A DNA stretch of 64,000 nt, taken from contig JAWUXZ010000041.1 in assembly GCA_034111085.1 (NCBI GenBank), positions 15,735 to 79,734 on the forward strand, given 5' to 3'. This document shows, piece after piece, positions 25,248 through 33,968 of the stretch (positions within the stretch are counted from its first letter, which is position 1; every line of letters begins with the position of its first letter). The DNA is from Dinoroseobacter sp034111085 (GTDB taxonomy: Bacteria; Pseudomonadota; Alphaproteobacteria; Rhodobacterales; Rhodobacteraceae). The notes under the pieces are model-generated. The model saw only the letters and a program-made list of their open reading frames with translations. It ran no database searches and was not told the DNA's origin. The position numbers and the translations under genes are program-made.

Positions 25248-27103
25248 GAGTGGGTCCGCCGAGGAAACTGTCCGAATTTGAGGACGTGACGGCGGCAGAG
25301 AAGAAGTTGCTGGCGGAATATGCGTCGGGTGAGTTTGTCGTGATTGGTGATGGTGAGCGTCCCGGTGCGAGCGCAGGCCCCGAGCGCCAAATCCGCGCCG
25401 ACCTTATCCGCTACTTGCTGCTGGGTGGGTGCGACGAGCTTGACGCGCCTGTCCACGAAAAAGGGGTGGCGATTATTGGTGCGCGCGTGACCGACACGCT
25501 GGATTTGCAGGGGTGCGAAAGCAAGATCGATCTGCTCCTTGTGGATTGTCACTTCGACGAGCGCCCCAATCTCAGTTCCACGCGCCTTGCTTCGGTTTTC
25601 CTGAATGGGAGCGCGCTGCCGGGTCTGGATGCGGACAGACTCGTTGCCACGGGCAGTGTCTCGCTCAAAGAGGCCAAATCGACAGGCGAAGTTCGCCTTC
25701 TCAGTGCTCAGATTGGCGGGAATTTTGAGTGCACCGAGGCGACGCTGGAAGCACGCGACACCGAAATTGCTGCCCTGAATGCCGATGGCCTCTCCGTCAC
25801 CGGCACTGTCTTTTTGTGCGATGCCAATGTCACGGGTGGTGTCCGCTTCGTTGGTGCTCAGATTGGCGGGAATTTGTCTTGCACCGGCGCGCAGCTTACC
25901 GCGCGTGAAAGCGGGCAGGAGAGTCTAGGTGCGGCCCTTGCGATTGATAGTGCGAAGATCATTGGGGCCTTTCTCCTTCGAGAAGGCGCATCAATCAAAG
26001 GCACCTTGCATATGACCGCTGCTGAGATCGGCAGTCTAAGCGATGATCCCGCCTGTTGGCCCGATCCCGGCAACCTAGTCCTCGACCGCTGCCGCTACGG
26101 GGCATTTACCGGAACAGGGATCACAGCGCAGGAGCGTATTCGCTGGCTGGCACTTCAAGACCCGACCCAGTTCGACCAAGAATTCTGGCCGCAACCGTGG
26201 GAGCAATGCGCCAAAGTTCTGCGCGAAATGGGCCACCGCAGCGATGCGCGCTTGATCCTGATCGACAAGGAAGAACGCCAGCGCGCTTGGACGCGTAGAG
26301 CGCTCAAATCCCGGCTCGATGGTGCACGGATTAGGGGTGATATCGAAAGAGCCGTCGTTAAAAAAGATCTAGAAAAACTCAACAAGCTTGTTGAAGCCGC
26401 GAATCAGAAGTTCAAGAATTGGCCCAGGGCTGCGCCCGGTAAAGCTGACTTCAATGCACAAGTATCGAAAGTCTCCGCCTTCGCCAAAAAACTCCCCGAA
26501 GGCCTCACTCTCCCGCCCCAAATCGCCAAACTACCCCCCGATCACATCATGGCAGCCCGCGACGTCATCGTCAGCACGTGGACGGAACTGCAAGCGCGCC
26601 GCATCTGGGATCAAACGCTCTCCATCTTCCTCGGCTATGGCTACGCGCCTTCCCGCGCCTTTGGTTGGCTTGTGGGTGTATGGCTGCTTGGCGTCTACAT
26701 ATTTGCAGTTGCATGGGGCCAAGGCGCGTTCAAACCTAACAACCCTTTCATCCTGCGCTCGCCCGAATGGGCCTACTGTGCCCCCGACTATACGCCCCTG
26801 ATACAGCACGAAGACCTACGCCAACACGACGCGCGCAACCCCGACGGCCAGTCCCAACTTGCCTGCTTCCAAAACCAGCCCGAGGCAAATGCCTTCCCGC
26901 GCTTCAACCCATGGACCTATTCCGCCGACACTTTGCTGCCCATCGTCAGCCTTGAGATGCAGCAAAACTGGATACCGGACGAGAGTGCCGAACACCCGGC
27001 AGGCCAACGCGCCCGCATCTTCCTTTGGGTGCAAATCGCCTTCGGCTGGGCCCTCTCCCTGCTTGCTGTCGCGGGTTTCTCTGGCCTTGTCAGGAACGAC
27101 TAG
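25244..27103 (+). CDS. Membrane protein with N-terminal right-handed beta-helix-like repeats
   Basis: A 619-residue protein. Residues about 75-290 consist of repeats of the type G-x-V-x-L-x-x-A followed by AQIGGN-x-x-C-x-x-A-x-L, with a 50-residue internal duplication (AQIGGN at 155-160 and 205-210). A charged helical region rich in Arg and Lys follows (about 320-430). Two membrane helices are at about 472-490 and 591-614, separated by an extracytoplasmic-like segment with NPWTYSADTLLPIVSLEMQQNW before the last helix. Actinobacterial proteins loosely named membrane-associated oxidoreductase share this layout, but no redox motif is present, so I assign no function. The ATG at 25244 overlaps the upstream gene; a longer open frame upstream is inside that gene. 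It ends 3 bases before ybgC. Confidence 0.78.
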   Translation: MRVGPPRKLSEFEDVTAAEKKLLAEYASGEFVVIGDGERPGASAGPERQIRADLIRYLLLGGCDELDAPVHEKGVAIIGARVTDTLDLQGCESKIDLLLVDCHFDERPNLSSTRLASVFLNGSALPGLDADRLVATGSVSLKEAKSTGEVRLLSAQIGGNFECTEATLEARDTEIAALNADGLSVTGTVFLCDANVTGGVRFVGAQIGGNLSCTGAQLTARESGQESLGAALAIDSAKIIGAFLLREGASIKGTLHMTAAEIGSLSDDPACWPDPGNLVLDRCRYGAFTGTGITAQERIRWLALQDPTQFDQEFWPQPWEQCAKVLREMGHRSDARLILIDKEERQRAWTRRALKSRLDGARIRGDIERAVVKKDLEKLNKLVEAANQKFKNWPRAAPGKADFNAQVSKVSAFAKKLPEGLTLPPQIAKLPPDHIMAARDVIVSTWTELQARRIWDQTLSIFLGYGYAPSRAFGWLVGVWLLGVYIFAVAWGQGAFKPNNPFILRSPEWAYCAPDYTPLIQHEDLRQHDARNPDGQSQLACFQNQPEANAFPRFNPWTYSADTLLPIVSLEMQQNWIPDESAEHPAGQRARIFLWVQIAFGWALSLLAVAGFSGLVRND

Positions 27104-27106
27104 CCC

Positions 27107-27517
27107 ATGACCCAGCACCGCCTCCCCATCCGCGTCTATTACGAGGACACCGACCTCGCGGGCTTCGTCTACTATGCCAACTACCTCAAGTTCATCGAGC
27201 GCGGCCGCAGCGAATGGGTGCGCGAGATGGGGATCGACCAAGCCACCCTCAAGGCAGACACAGGCGCTGTTTTTGCCGTCTCTCGCGTGGTCGCCGACTA
27301 CATCCGCCCAGCCCATTATGACGACGAGCTGACCGTGCTGAGCACCATCGCCACCCTGTCGCCCGCCCGCGTTGTCTTCGCCCAAACAGTGCTGCGCGGC
27401 GAGGCACGGCTGTTTCACGCAGATGTCACTGTGGTGTTCTTGAACGCAAAAGGACGCCCGCAACGCTTGCCCGCAGTGCTGGTGTCGCTGCACGACGTAG
27501 CGAAAGACCGCGTATAG
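27107..27517 (+). CDS. ybgC: Tol-Pal-associated acyl-CoA thioesterase YbgC
   Basis: A 136-residue hot-dog thioesterase of the 4-hydroxybenzoyl-CoA thioesterase / YbgC family. The signature YYEDTDLAGFVYYANYLKFIERGRSEW contains the catalytic Asp. YbgC is generally encoded with tol-pal genes and has been linked to phospholipid metabolism. It begins 3 bases after the beta-helix membrane gene and lies 90 bases before tolQ. Confidence 0.95.
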   Translation: MTQHRLPIRVYYEDTDLAGFVYYANYLKFIERGRSEWVREMGIDQATLKADTGAVFAVSRVVADYIRPAHYDDELTVLSTIATLSPARVVFAQTVLRGEARLFHADVTVVFLNAKGRPQRLPAVLVSLHDVAKDRV

Positions 27518-27607
27518 ATCGGCGCTCCCCCTTTCCAAACTGCGCTACAAGGCGTATTTTCGGCAGTAATCGGGCGGAACAGCCCGTTCCTTGACGTGAG
27601 CAGCCCC

Positions 27608-28303
27608 ATGAATCCCGAAACTGCCGCCTTGGCCGCCGACATCGACTTTTCGTTATTGGCGCTGTTTGCGCGGGCCACGATCACCGTGAAGATCGTGATG
27701 ATCTTGCTGGTGGTCATGTCGGTCTGGTCCTGGGCCATCACCATTCAAAAGGTCATCGCCTTCCGCGCCGCCCGCAAAGAGCTGTCCCAGTTTGAGACGC
27801 TGTTTTGGTCCGGCCAAGCGCTCGACGATCTGTATGACGCGCTGGGGCCGCAACCTGATGGGCCCGCGCAGAAGATATTTGCGGCTGGCATGACCGAATG
27901 GCGACGCTCGCAGCGCAATGACGGCGCGATGATCCCGAATGCAGGCCAGCGTATCGACCGGGTGATGGACCTGTCGATTGCGCGCCATTCCGATGCACTT
28001 GGCGGGGGCCTGAGCTTTCTGGCCACAACAGGCGCAACCGCTCCGTTCATCGGCCTGTTCGGCACAGTCTGGGGGATCAAGCACGCGTTTGAGCAGATTG
28101 CGATTGCCCAGAACACCAACCTCGCCGTCGTCGCACCCGGTATTGCCGAGGCATTGCTGGCAACCGGCCTCGGTCTGCTCGCGGCGATCCCGGCGGTTGT
28201 GTTCTACAACAAGCTAAGCGCGGATTCCGACACCATAGCCAGCGGTTACGAGGCCTTCGCGGACGAGTTCTCGACCATCCTGTCGCGCCAGTTGGAGGCG
28301 TAA
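27608..28303 (+). CDS. tolQ: Tol-Pal system protein TolQ
   Basis: Inner-membrane proton-channel subunit of the Tol motor. The 231-residue protein has three membrane helices: ITVKIVMILLVVMSVWSWAI, then the pair containing LSFLATTGATAPFIGLFGTVWGIKHAF and VVAPGIAEALLATGLGLLAAIPAVVFYN, the ExbB/TolQ/MotA signature. The ATG at 27608 was preferred; a GTG four codons upstream is possible and neither has a strong ribosome-binding site. Confidence 0.95.
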   Translation: MNPETAALAADIDFSLLALFARATITVKIVMILLVVMSVWSWAITIQKVIAFRAARKELSQFETLFWSGQALDDLYDALGPQPDGPAQKIFAAGMTEWRRSQRNDGAMIPNAGQRIDRVMDLSIARHSDALGGGLSFLATTGATAPFIGLFGTVWGIKHAFEQIAIAQNTNLAVVAPGIAEALLATGLGLLAAIPAVVFYNKLSADSDTIASGYEAFADEFSTILSRQLEA

Positions 28304-28306
28304 GCC

Positions 28307-28795
28307 ATGGGTGCGACAATCGTGAAATCCGAGGGCGGTGGCGGCAAGCGGCGCAGGCGGCGCGGCGGGCGCTCAAAGCCGATGGCCGAGATCAACGTCA
28401 CGCCTTTCGTGGACGTTATGCTGGTGCTGTTGATCATCTTCATGGTCGCAGCGCCGCTTTTGACTGTGGGCGTGCCCGTGCAACTGCCCGAAACCGCCGC
28501 CGAAGCCCTCCCCGAGAGCGACGAGGAACCCCTGACCATCACGCTTACCGATGATGCGCGCATTCTGATCCAGACCACGGAAGTGGACCCCAGCGGCCTG
28601 ATCCCGCAACTGCAAGCTGTGGCGTCCGAGCGCAGCAGCGACCGCATTTTCCTGCGCGCAGATGGCTCGATTCCCTATGCGACTGTGATGGAGGTGATGG
28701 GCGCGCTCAATGCGGGCGGCTTTCGCAACATTGGCCTTGTGACAGATACTGGTGGTCCACGCCTTGATGGGCGCGACACCGGGTCGGACAACTAG
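28307..28795 (+). CDS. tolR: Tol-Pal system protein TolR
   Basis: Single-pass inner-membrane partner of TolQ in the proton-driven motor. The 162-residue protein has an unusually basic N-terminus (KRRRRRGGRSKP), then MAEINVTPFVDVMLVLLIIFMVAAPLLTV, the ExbD/TolR signature with the membrane aspartate in FVDV, and a periplasmic domain. It starts 3 bases after tolQ. Confidence 0.95.
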   Translation: MGATIVKSEGGGGKRRRRRGGRSKPMAEINVTPFVDVMLVLLIIFMVAAPLLTVGVPVQLPETAAEALPESDEEPLTITLTDDARILIQTTEVDPSGLIPQLQAVASERSSDRIFLRADGSIPYATVMEVMGALNAGGFRNIGLVTDTGGPRLDGRDTGSDN

Positions 28796-28804
28796 GGCGC
28801 GCCT

Positions 28805-29773
28805 TTGCAAACGGGTCTTTATATATCCGCCGTAGGCCATGTCGGTCTGATCGCGTGGGCCATAATTGGCGGCTACTTGTTTGCGCCCAACCGCGTGCCG
28901 CAGCCTGACGTCACCGAAGTCACTCTGATAACCTCGGCCGAGCTGGATGCGTTCGCCGCGATCTCGCCTGAGATTGCCCAAGACATCACACCGCTGACAC
29001 CGACGCCGCCGCCCGTTTTGCTGGATCCGCCCGACCCTGATCCGGTGGAGCCGCCGCCGCGTTTGGCTGTACTCGAAGCGCCTGAGGCCCCCGACGCGGT
29101 TCCGACCCCGCCTGCGCCGCCGCCATCGCCCGCGCCGCGCATCGCGCCCACCCCTGCGCCCGCCCCACCTGAGGACACCCGCCCGGCCGATACGCCGCAA
29201 AAAGCCACGACGCCGAACCCGGAGGCCGCTGAGGTCACACCCGAAGAGCCGCAGATCGCAGAGGCCCCCGAAGAGGCCGCGACCGAGATCGTGCCCGAAG
29301 GCCCGCAGCTTGCACCGACAACCTCGGCTAGGCCCGCTGCACGCCCCGACCGCCCGCGTCCGAAACCGACCGTGACACCTGATCCGCTGTCGACCGCCGT
29401 GGCCGAGGCGCTGGAGGAGGCGACGCAACCCGTGCCTGCGCCCATCGGCCCGCCCCTGACCAGCGGGCAAGAGGATGCGTTGCGCGTGTCGGTGCAGCGG
29501 TGCTGGAATGTTGGCTCGCTCAGCTCTGAGGCGACGCGCACCATCGTGACTGTGTCGGTCGAGATGAGCCGCGATGCTAAGCCCGTTCAAAGCTCGATCC
29601 GGCTCGTCGGCTCGGAAGGTGGCTCTGATGCTGCCGTGAACCAAGCGTTCGAGGCGGCCCGCCGCGCGATTATTCGCTGTGGGTTGCAAGGCTACGGCCT
29701 GCCGGAGGATAAGTATGCTCATTGGCAGACGATCGAGATGATATTTAACCCCGAGAGGATGCGCTTCCGATGA
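28805..29773 (+). CDS. tolA: Tol-Pal system protein TolA
   Basis: Spans the periplasm from TolQR to TolB and Pal. The 322-residue protein has an N-terminal membrane helix (YISAVGHVGLIAWAIIGGYLF), a long Pro/Ala/Glu-rich periplasmic stretch (about 60-215) and a TonB/TolA-like C-terminal domain (residues about 225-322: RVSVQRCWNVGSL, VSVEMSRDAKP, AFEAARRAI). The start is a TTG at 28805, giving MQTGLYIS; no better in-frame start lies close. Its stop overlaps tolB as ATGA. Confidence 0.88.
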   Translation: MQTGLYISAVGHVGLIAWAIIGGYLFAPNRVPQPDVTEVTLITSAELDAFAAISPEIAQDITPLTPTPPPVLLDPPDPDPVEPPPRLAVLEAPEAPDAVPTPPAPPPSPAPRIAPTPAPAPPEDTRPADTPQKATTPNPEAAEVTPEEPQIAEAPEEAATEIVPEGPQLAPTTSARPAARPDRPRPKPTVTPDPLSTAVAEALEEATQPVPAPIGPPLTSGQEDALRVSVQRCWNVGSLSSEATRTIVTVSVEMSRDAKPVQSSIRLVGSEGGSDAAVNQAFEAARRAIIRCGLQGYGLPEDKYAHWQTIEMIFNPERMRFR

Positions 29774-31110
29774 CCTCCCTGATTTCTGTGCCCCGTTTTC
29801 TAGTGCTTCTCGGTCTGGTCTTTGGCCTTGCGGTCCCTGCCAGCGCACAATCGCCCGGTCCCCTCAGGATCGAGATCACCGAGGGCGTGATCGAGCCCAT
29901 GCCTGTCGCGGTACCTGATTTCATTGCTGAAACCCCAGCGGCTGCACAATTCGCACGCGATATCGCCGAAGTGGTGCGCAATGATTTGGTCGGCTCGGGC
30001 CTGTTCCGCGCAATCCCGTCAAACGCGTTTATCGGCCAGATCAGCAGCTTCAATTCGCCCGTGCAGTATTCCGACTGGAAGGCGATCAACGCCCAAGCGC
30101 TTGTAACTGGGTCGGTCTCGGTTGCCTCAGACGGACGGCTCGTTGTGAAATTTCGCCTGTTTGATGTGTTCTCCGAAGCGCCCCTCGGCCAAGGTCTGCA
30201 ATTTGCTGCGACCCAAAGCACGTGGCGGCGCATGGGCCATAAAGTTGCCGACGCGGTCTACGCGCGCATCACTGGCGAGGGCGGTTATTTCGACAGCCGC
30301 GTGGTGTTCGTGTCCGAATCCGGTCCAAAGAACGCGCGCGTTAAGCGTCTTGCAATCATGGATTACGACGGCGCAAACGTCCAATTCTTGACCGATGGTG
30401 GCTCGATTGTGCTGGCCCCACGCTTCTCGCCCACCGGCGACCGCGTGCTCTACACATCCTACGCAACGGGTTTCCCGCAGGTCTATGTGCTCGACGTTGG
30501 GCGCGTGACGCAAACAGCCCTAGGTGTCGGCGCCAACGAGATGACATTTGCGCCGCGCTTCGGGCCTGATGGGCAAACCGTGGTTTATTCATCCTCAACG
30601 GGGGGCAATACCGACATTTTCCGCCGCTCGGTCAGCGGGGGTGCGCCTGTGCAATTGACCAACACGCCTGCGATTGAAACGGGGCCAAGCTTTTCGCCAG
30701 ATGGGGGCCGCATCGTGTTTGAGAGCGACCGCTCAGGCACCCAGCAGATCTATATTATGGGGGCCAATGGTGGCAGCGCACAGCGTATCAGCCGGGGCGA
30801 GGGGCGCTACGGAACTCCCGTTTGGTCGCCGCGTGGTGATCTGATCGCGTTCACCAAACAAAATCAGGGGCGCTTTCATATCGGTGTGATGCGGGTAGAC
30901 GGATCGGAAGAGCGCTTGCTGACATCATCATTCCTCGATGAAGGTCCAAGCTGGTCGCCCAATGGCCGTGTGATCATGTTCACGCGCGAAACGGCTGGGG
31001 CAGCGGGGGCGGCATCGCTCTATTCCGTTGATATCTCAGGGCGAAACTTGCGCCAAGTGCCGACGCCGGGCCCTGCGTCGGACCCGGCATGGTCGCCTTT
31101 GTTGCCGTAA
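29770..31110 (+). CDS. tolB: Tol-Pal system periplasmic protein TolB
   Basis: Periplasmic beta-propeller that binds Pal and TolA. The 446-residue product has a signal peptide (VLLGLVFGLAVPASAQ), the N-terminal domain with IEITEGVIEPMPVAVPDF and the DWKAINAQALVTG segment, and a six-bladed propeller of repeats such as LAPRFSPTGDRVLYTSY, FAPRFGPDGQTVVYSS, TGPSFSPDGGRIVFESDRSGTQQIY and GPSWSPNGRVIMFTRE. Coupled to tolA by a 4-base overlap. Confidence 0.97.
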   Translation: MTSLISVPRFLVLLGLVFGLAVPASAQSPGPLRIEITEGVIEPMPVAVPDFIAETPAAAQFARDIAEVVRNDLVGSGLFRAIPSNAFIGQISSFNSPVQYSDWKAINAQALVTGSVSVASDGRLVVKFRLFDVFSEAPLGQGLQFAATQSTWRRMGHKVADAVYARITGEGGYFDSRVVFVSESGPKNARVKRLAIMDYDGANVQFLTDGGSIVLAPRFSPTGDRVLYTSYATGFPQVYVLDVGRVTQTALGVGANEMTFAPRFGPDGQTVVYSSSTGGNTDIFRRSVSGGAPVQLTNTPAIETGPSFSPDGGRIVFESDRSGTQQIYIMGANGGSAQRISRGEGRYGTPVWSPRGDLIAFTKQNQGRFHIGVMRVDGSEERLLTSSFLDEGPSWSPNGRVIMFTRETAGAAGAASLYSVDISGRNLRQVPTPGPASDPAWSPLLP

Positions 31111-31243
31111 CACTGGCGCAATATCGGCGAAATTCCCCTGCGCTTGCCCATTTTCGTGGGCACCGCTTCATGGTATGACTGTATCTAGAGACGCAACAAT
31201 CCCGGCGCAAAGACCGGGGGATGGCAGCAAAAGGATTTCCACG

Positions 31244-31735
31244 ATGTCCCGCATTCGCACGACACTGGCCGTACTCGGCGTGATGGTCCTAGGGGCCTGT
31301 TCGCAAAATGGCATATTCCCCAATGGTTCGCCGCAGGGTCCGGGCGTGGGCGCTGGTGGCGATCCCGCATCCGCTGGCTACTTCCAAAATGCCGTAGGCG
31401 ACCGGGTCTTATTCCCCGTCGATCAGCACACGTTGACTGCGCAGGCCCAAACCGCACTCGGCGCGCAGGCCACATGGCTGACCATAAACGCAGGGTTCAC
31501 AGCGATTGTCGAAGGCCATGCGGACGAGCAGGGCACCCGCGAATACAACCTCGCACTCGGTGCACGCCGGGCCACAGCAGCGCGCGACTATCTCGTCAGC
31601 CGCGGCGTTGCGCCGAACCGATTGCGCACCGTTACTTTTGGCAAAGAGCGCCCGATTGAGATCTGCTCGGACGAGGCGTGTTATTCCAACAACCGCCGCG
31701 CCGTGACTGTGCTGCAAGGGGCCGCTGGATCGTGA
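31244..31735 (+). CDS. pal: Peptidoglycan-associated lipoprotein Pal
   Basis: Outer-membrane lipoprotein that grips peptidoglycan and TolB. The 163-residue protein has a lipoprotein signal (LAVLGVMVLGAC, lipidated Cys19), a Gly/Pro linker and an OmpA-like domain with the peptidoglycan-binding segment EGHADEQGTREYNLALGARRATAARDYLVSRGV. The ATG at 31244 with AAGGA upstream was chosen over the long upstream open frame. It ends in GTGA overlap with cpoB. Confidence 0.95.
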   Translation: MSRIRTTLAVLGVMVLGACSQNGIFPNGSPQGPGVGAGGDPASAGYFQNAVGDRVLFPVDQHTLTAQAQTALGAQATWLTINAGFTAIVEGHADEQGTREYNLALGARRATAARDYLVSRGVAPNRLRTVTFGKERPIEICSDEACYSNNRRAVTVLQGAAGS

Positions 31736-32544
31736 TCCGCGCTGCCTGGACCCTCGCGCTGGTGCTGAGCCTTTCCGCGCCCGCTATCGCGCAAGATCGC
31801 AGCCAGACGCTTGCCGATATTCGCCAAGAGCTGACGGTGCTGTTCGTGGATATCCGGTCCATGCGGCGCGAGTTGTCGACAACGGGCAGTCCCACGACGC
31901 TGAACTTGCCGTCCGATATGCTGGGGCGCGTCAACGCCATTGAGGCTGAGTTGCAACGCCTGACTGCCCAGACCGAGGCGCTTGATCTGCGCGTTAACCG
32001 CGTGGTCAGCGACGGCACCAACCGCATTGGCGATCTGGAGTTCCGTTTGGTCGAGCTGGAAGGCGGCGATCTGAGCCAACTGTCGGAAACGACAACACTC
32101 GGTGGCGGCAAAGCGGTCGCTCCGTCTGCGCCCACCCCCACAAACACCGGACCGCAACTTGCGATTGGCGAGCAAGGCGATTTTGACCGCGCGCGCACGC
32201 TGCTAGATGAAGGCCGAACCGCCGAAGCAGTGACCGCGTTTGCAGCCTATACCCAAACCTATCCCGGCGGCGCGCTGTCGTCTGAGGCACATTTTCTGCG
32301 CGGCGAGGCCGAAGGCCGCCAAGGCAATTGGTCAAACGCTGCACGCGCCTATCTCGATAGCTTTTCGGGTGATCCCAACGGCGCGCGTTCGCCCGATGCA
32401 CTATATAAACTTGGTGTATCGCTCGAACGGCTCGGCCAGCGCGACGAGGCCTGTTTGACCTTGGGCGAAGTTGGTGTGCGCTTCCCGAGCGCCAATGCCG
32501 CGGGCGATGCAGCCACCGCACGGGCCGAGCTTGCCTGCCCCTAA
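31732..32544 (+). CDS. cpoB: Cell division coordinator CpoB (YbgF)
   Basis: Periplasmic partner of the Tol system that links peptidoglycan synthesis to outer-membrane constriction. The 270-residue product has a signal peptide (WTLALVLSLSAPAIAQ), a coiled-coil region with RVNAIEAELQRLTAQTEALDLRVNRV, and C-terminal TPR repeats (DFDRARTLLDEGRTAEAVTAFAAY, AHFLRGEAEGRQGNWSNAARAYL). The GTG start at 31732 overlaps the pal stop; a longer frame upstream lies inside pal. Confidence 0.93.
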   Translation: MIRAAWTLALVLSLSAPAIAQDRSQTLADIRQELTVLFVDIRSMRRELSTTGSPTTLNLPSDMLGRVNAIEAELQRLTAQTEALDLRVNRVVSDGTNRIGDLEFRLVELEGGDLSQLSETTTLGGGKAVAPSAPTPTNTGPQLAIGEQGDFDRARTLLDEGRTAEAVTAFAAYTQTYPGGALSSEAHFLRGEAEGRQGNWSNAARAYLDSFSGDPNGARSPDALYKLGVSLERLGQRDEACLTLGEVGVRFPSANAAGDAATARAELACP

Positions 32545-33862
32545 CGCCGGCCATAACGTCGGATCGGGCACCAGCCCTAACACCGGAGCTGGCGTTGATC
32601 TGAACCGCCGTTTTGCTGAGGAAATGGGTGCATTCCTCGGCCCTGACTTTCCAAGTGATATTGGTCTGGCCGTCTCAGGGGGCGGCGATTCCATGGCGAT
32701 GCTGCATTTGGCTGCTCCTTGGGCGCGTGTCATGGGCATTCGGCTTTGGGTGGCAACCATCGACCACGGGTTGCGCGCCGAAAGCGCTGCCGAGGCCGCA
32801 TTGGTCGCGCAGGCCTGCACCGATCTGGGCCTATCCCATAGCACTCTGAAATGGGACGGATGGGACGGCAAAGGCAACCTGCAAGCCAGCGCCCGCGCCG
32901 CCCGTCATGATCTGTTGGGGCGCTGGCGGGGCAGCGTGCAGCATATCGCGTTTGGCCATACCGAAGATGATCAGGCCGAAACGGTGCTTATGCGTCTGAC
33001 ACGTGGCAGCGGTGTCGAAGGCTTGTCGGGAATGAGCGCGCGCCAGACGATTTCCGATACTGCGCTGCCAAATTTAGACAGTTCCGCATGGACGCTGCTG
33101 CGCCCGCTTTTGCCCACAACACGGGCTGAGTTGCGCCACTACCTGCGCGTCCTGCACATCCCTTACGTCGATGATCCCACCAACGACGATCTAACCTATG
33201 ACCGGGTCAAAGCCCGCAAAGCGCTCGACATTCTCGCCCCCCTCGGCTTGACCGCACAAACGCTAGCCCAGACCGCAACCCGCATGGCGCGCGCGCGTAC
33301 AGCACTTGAGCACCGCGCTGCTGATGCGGCCAAATTGTGCATCCGCGCGGCACATTACGACGTGCAATTGGACCGCGACGCCTTTGCCGCCATCGACCGC
33401 GACACACAACTGCGGCTGCTGGCGCGTGCCCTGCAAATGGTTGCCTCAAATCCCTACCGCCCGCGTGCGGCGCCGCTCGAAGATCTGCTCGATCGCGCGC
33501 TGGCTGGGGGTGACGGGGTGCTCCACGGCGGGCATGTTCTCGCGCGGCGAGGCACACTTTGGGTGATCCGCGAATTCAATGCCATCGCAAGCGTTAGCCA
33601 ACCCGCAGGCCCGAGCACCCGCTGGGATACGCGCATCCTGTCGTGCGGCCCCGCAATCGAAGGCCTCATAATTCGCGCGCTTGGCGAAGACGGCATTGCA
33701 CAACTGCCCGAGCGCACGGCTGATATTCCCCGCGCAGCGTTACGCGTCACGCCTGCGGCTTTTGATCACGACACCCTTATGGGCTGTTTCCGTCTGGGCT
33801 ACGGTGTGGCCTATGACGAAGAACATTGCCCTAATCCGGGTATGTTTGAGTATAAGTCTTAA
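32531..33862 (+). CDS. tilS: tRNA(Ile)-lysidine synthase
   Basis: Modifies the wobble cytidine of the AUA-reading tRNA(Ile) to lysidine; essential for correct decoding. The protein has the PP-loop SGGGDSMAMLHL, and the later family segments ASARAARHDLL, AFGHTEDDQAETVLMRLTRGSGVEGLSGM and LLRPLLPTTRAELRHYL. The start is uncertain: a TTG at 32531 gives 443 residues and overlaps the end of cpoB; an ATG at 32507 would add 8 residues. The C-terminus is complete before ftsH. Confidence 0.9.
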   Translation: MPAPNAGHNVGSGTSPNTGAGVDLNRRFAEEMGAFLGPDFPSDIGLAVSGGGDSMAMLHLAAPWARVMGIRLWVATIDHGLRAESAAEAALVAQACTDLGLSHSTLKWDGWDGKGNLQASARAARHDLLGRWRGSVQHIAFGHTEDDQAETVLMRLTRGSGVEGLSGMSARQTISDTALPNLDSSAWTLLRPLLPTTRAELRHYLRVLHIPYVDDPTNDDLTYDRVKARKALDILAPLGLTAQTLAQTATRMARARTALEHRAADAAKLCIRAAHYDVQLDRDAFAAIDRDTQLRLLARALQMVASNPYRPRAAPLEDLLDRALAGGDGVLHGGHVLARRGTLWVIREFNAIASVSQPAGPSTRWDTRILSCGPAIEGLIIRALGEDGIAQLPERTADIPRAALRVTPAAFDHDTLMGCFRLGYGVAYDEEHCPNPGMFEYKS

Positions 33863-33880
33863 TGTATATCTAATATCGCG

Positions 33881-33908
33881 TTGAACTGTGAGCCTACGTG
33901 TCTATCTT
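33881..33908 (+). promoter_or_regulatory. Candidate ftsH promoter
   Basis: TTGAAC (33881-33886) and TATCTT (33903-33908) are separated by 16 bases, a pattern acceptable for a sigma-70 or heat-shock promoter. An imperfect hairpin (gacaca 33911-33916 with tgtgtc 33934-33939, and an inner cacac / gtgtg) follows in the leader, before the ribosome-binding site AAGGAG at 33955-33960. Confidence 0.45.
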
Positions 33909-33968
33909 ATGACACAACGCTGCACACCTTCCGTGTGTCGCAATCCCTTTCGTTAAGGAGTGCCTCCC

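Noticed and set aside
28373..29848. Long minus-strand open frame across tolR and tolA
   Set aside because: An Arg/Gly-rich low-complexity translation opposite the Pro-rich part of tolA; no recognisable fold and no ribosome-binding site.
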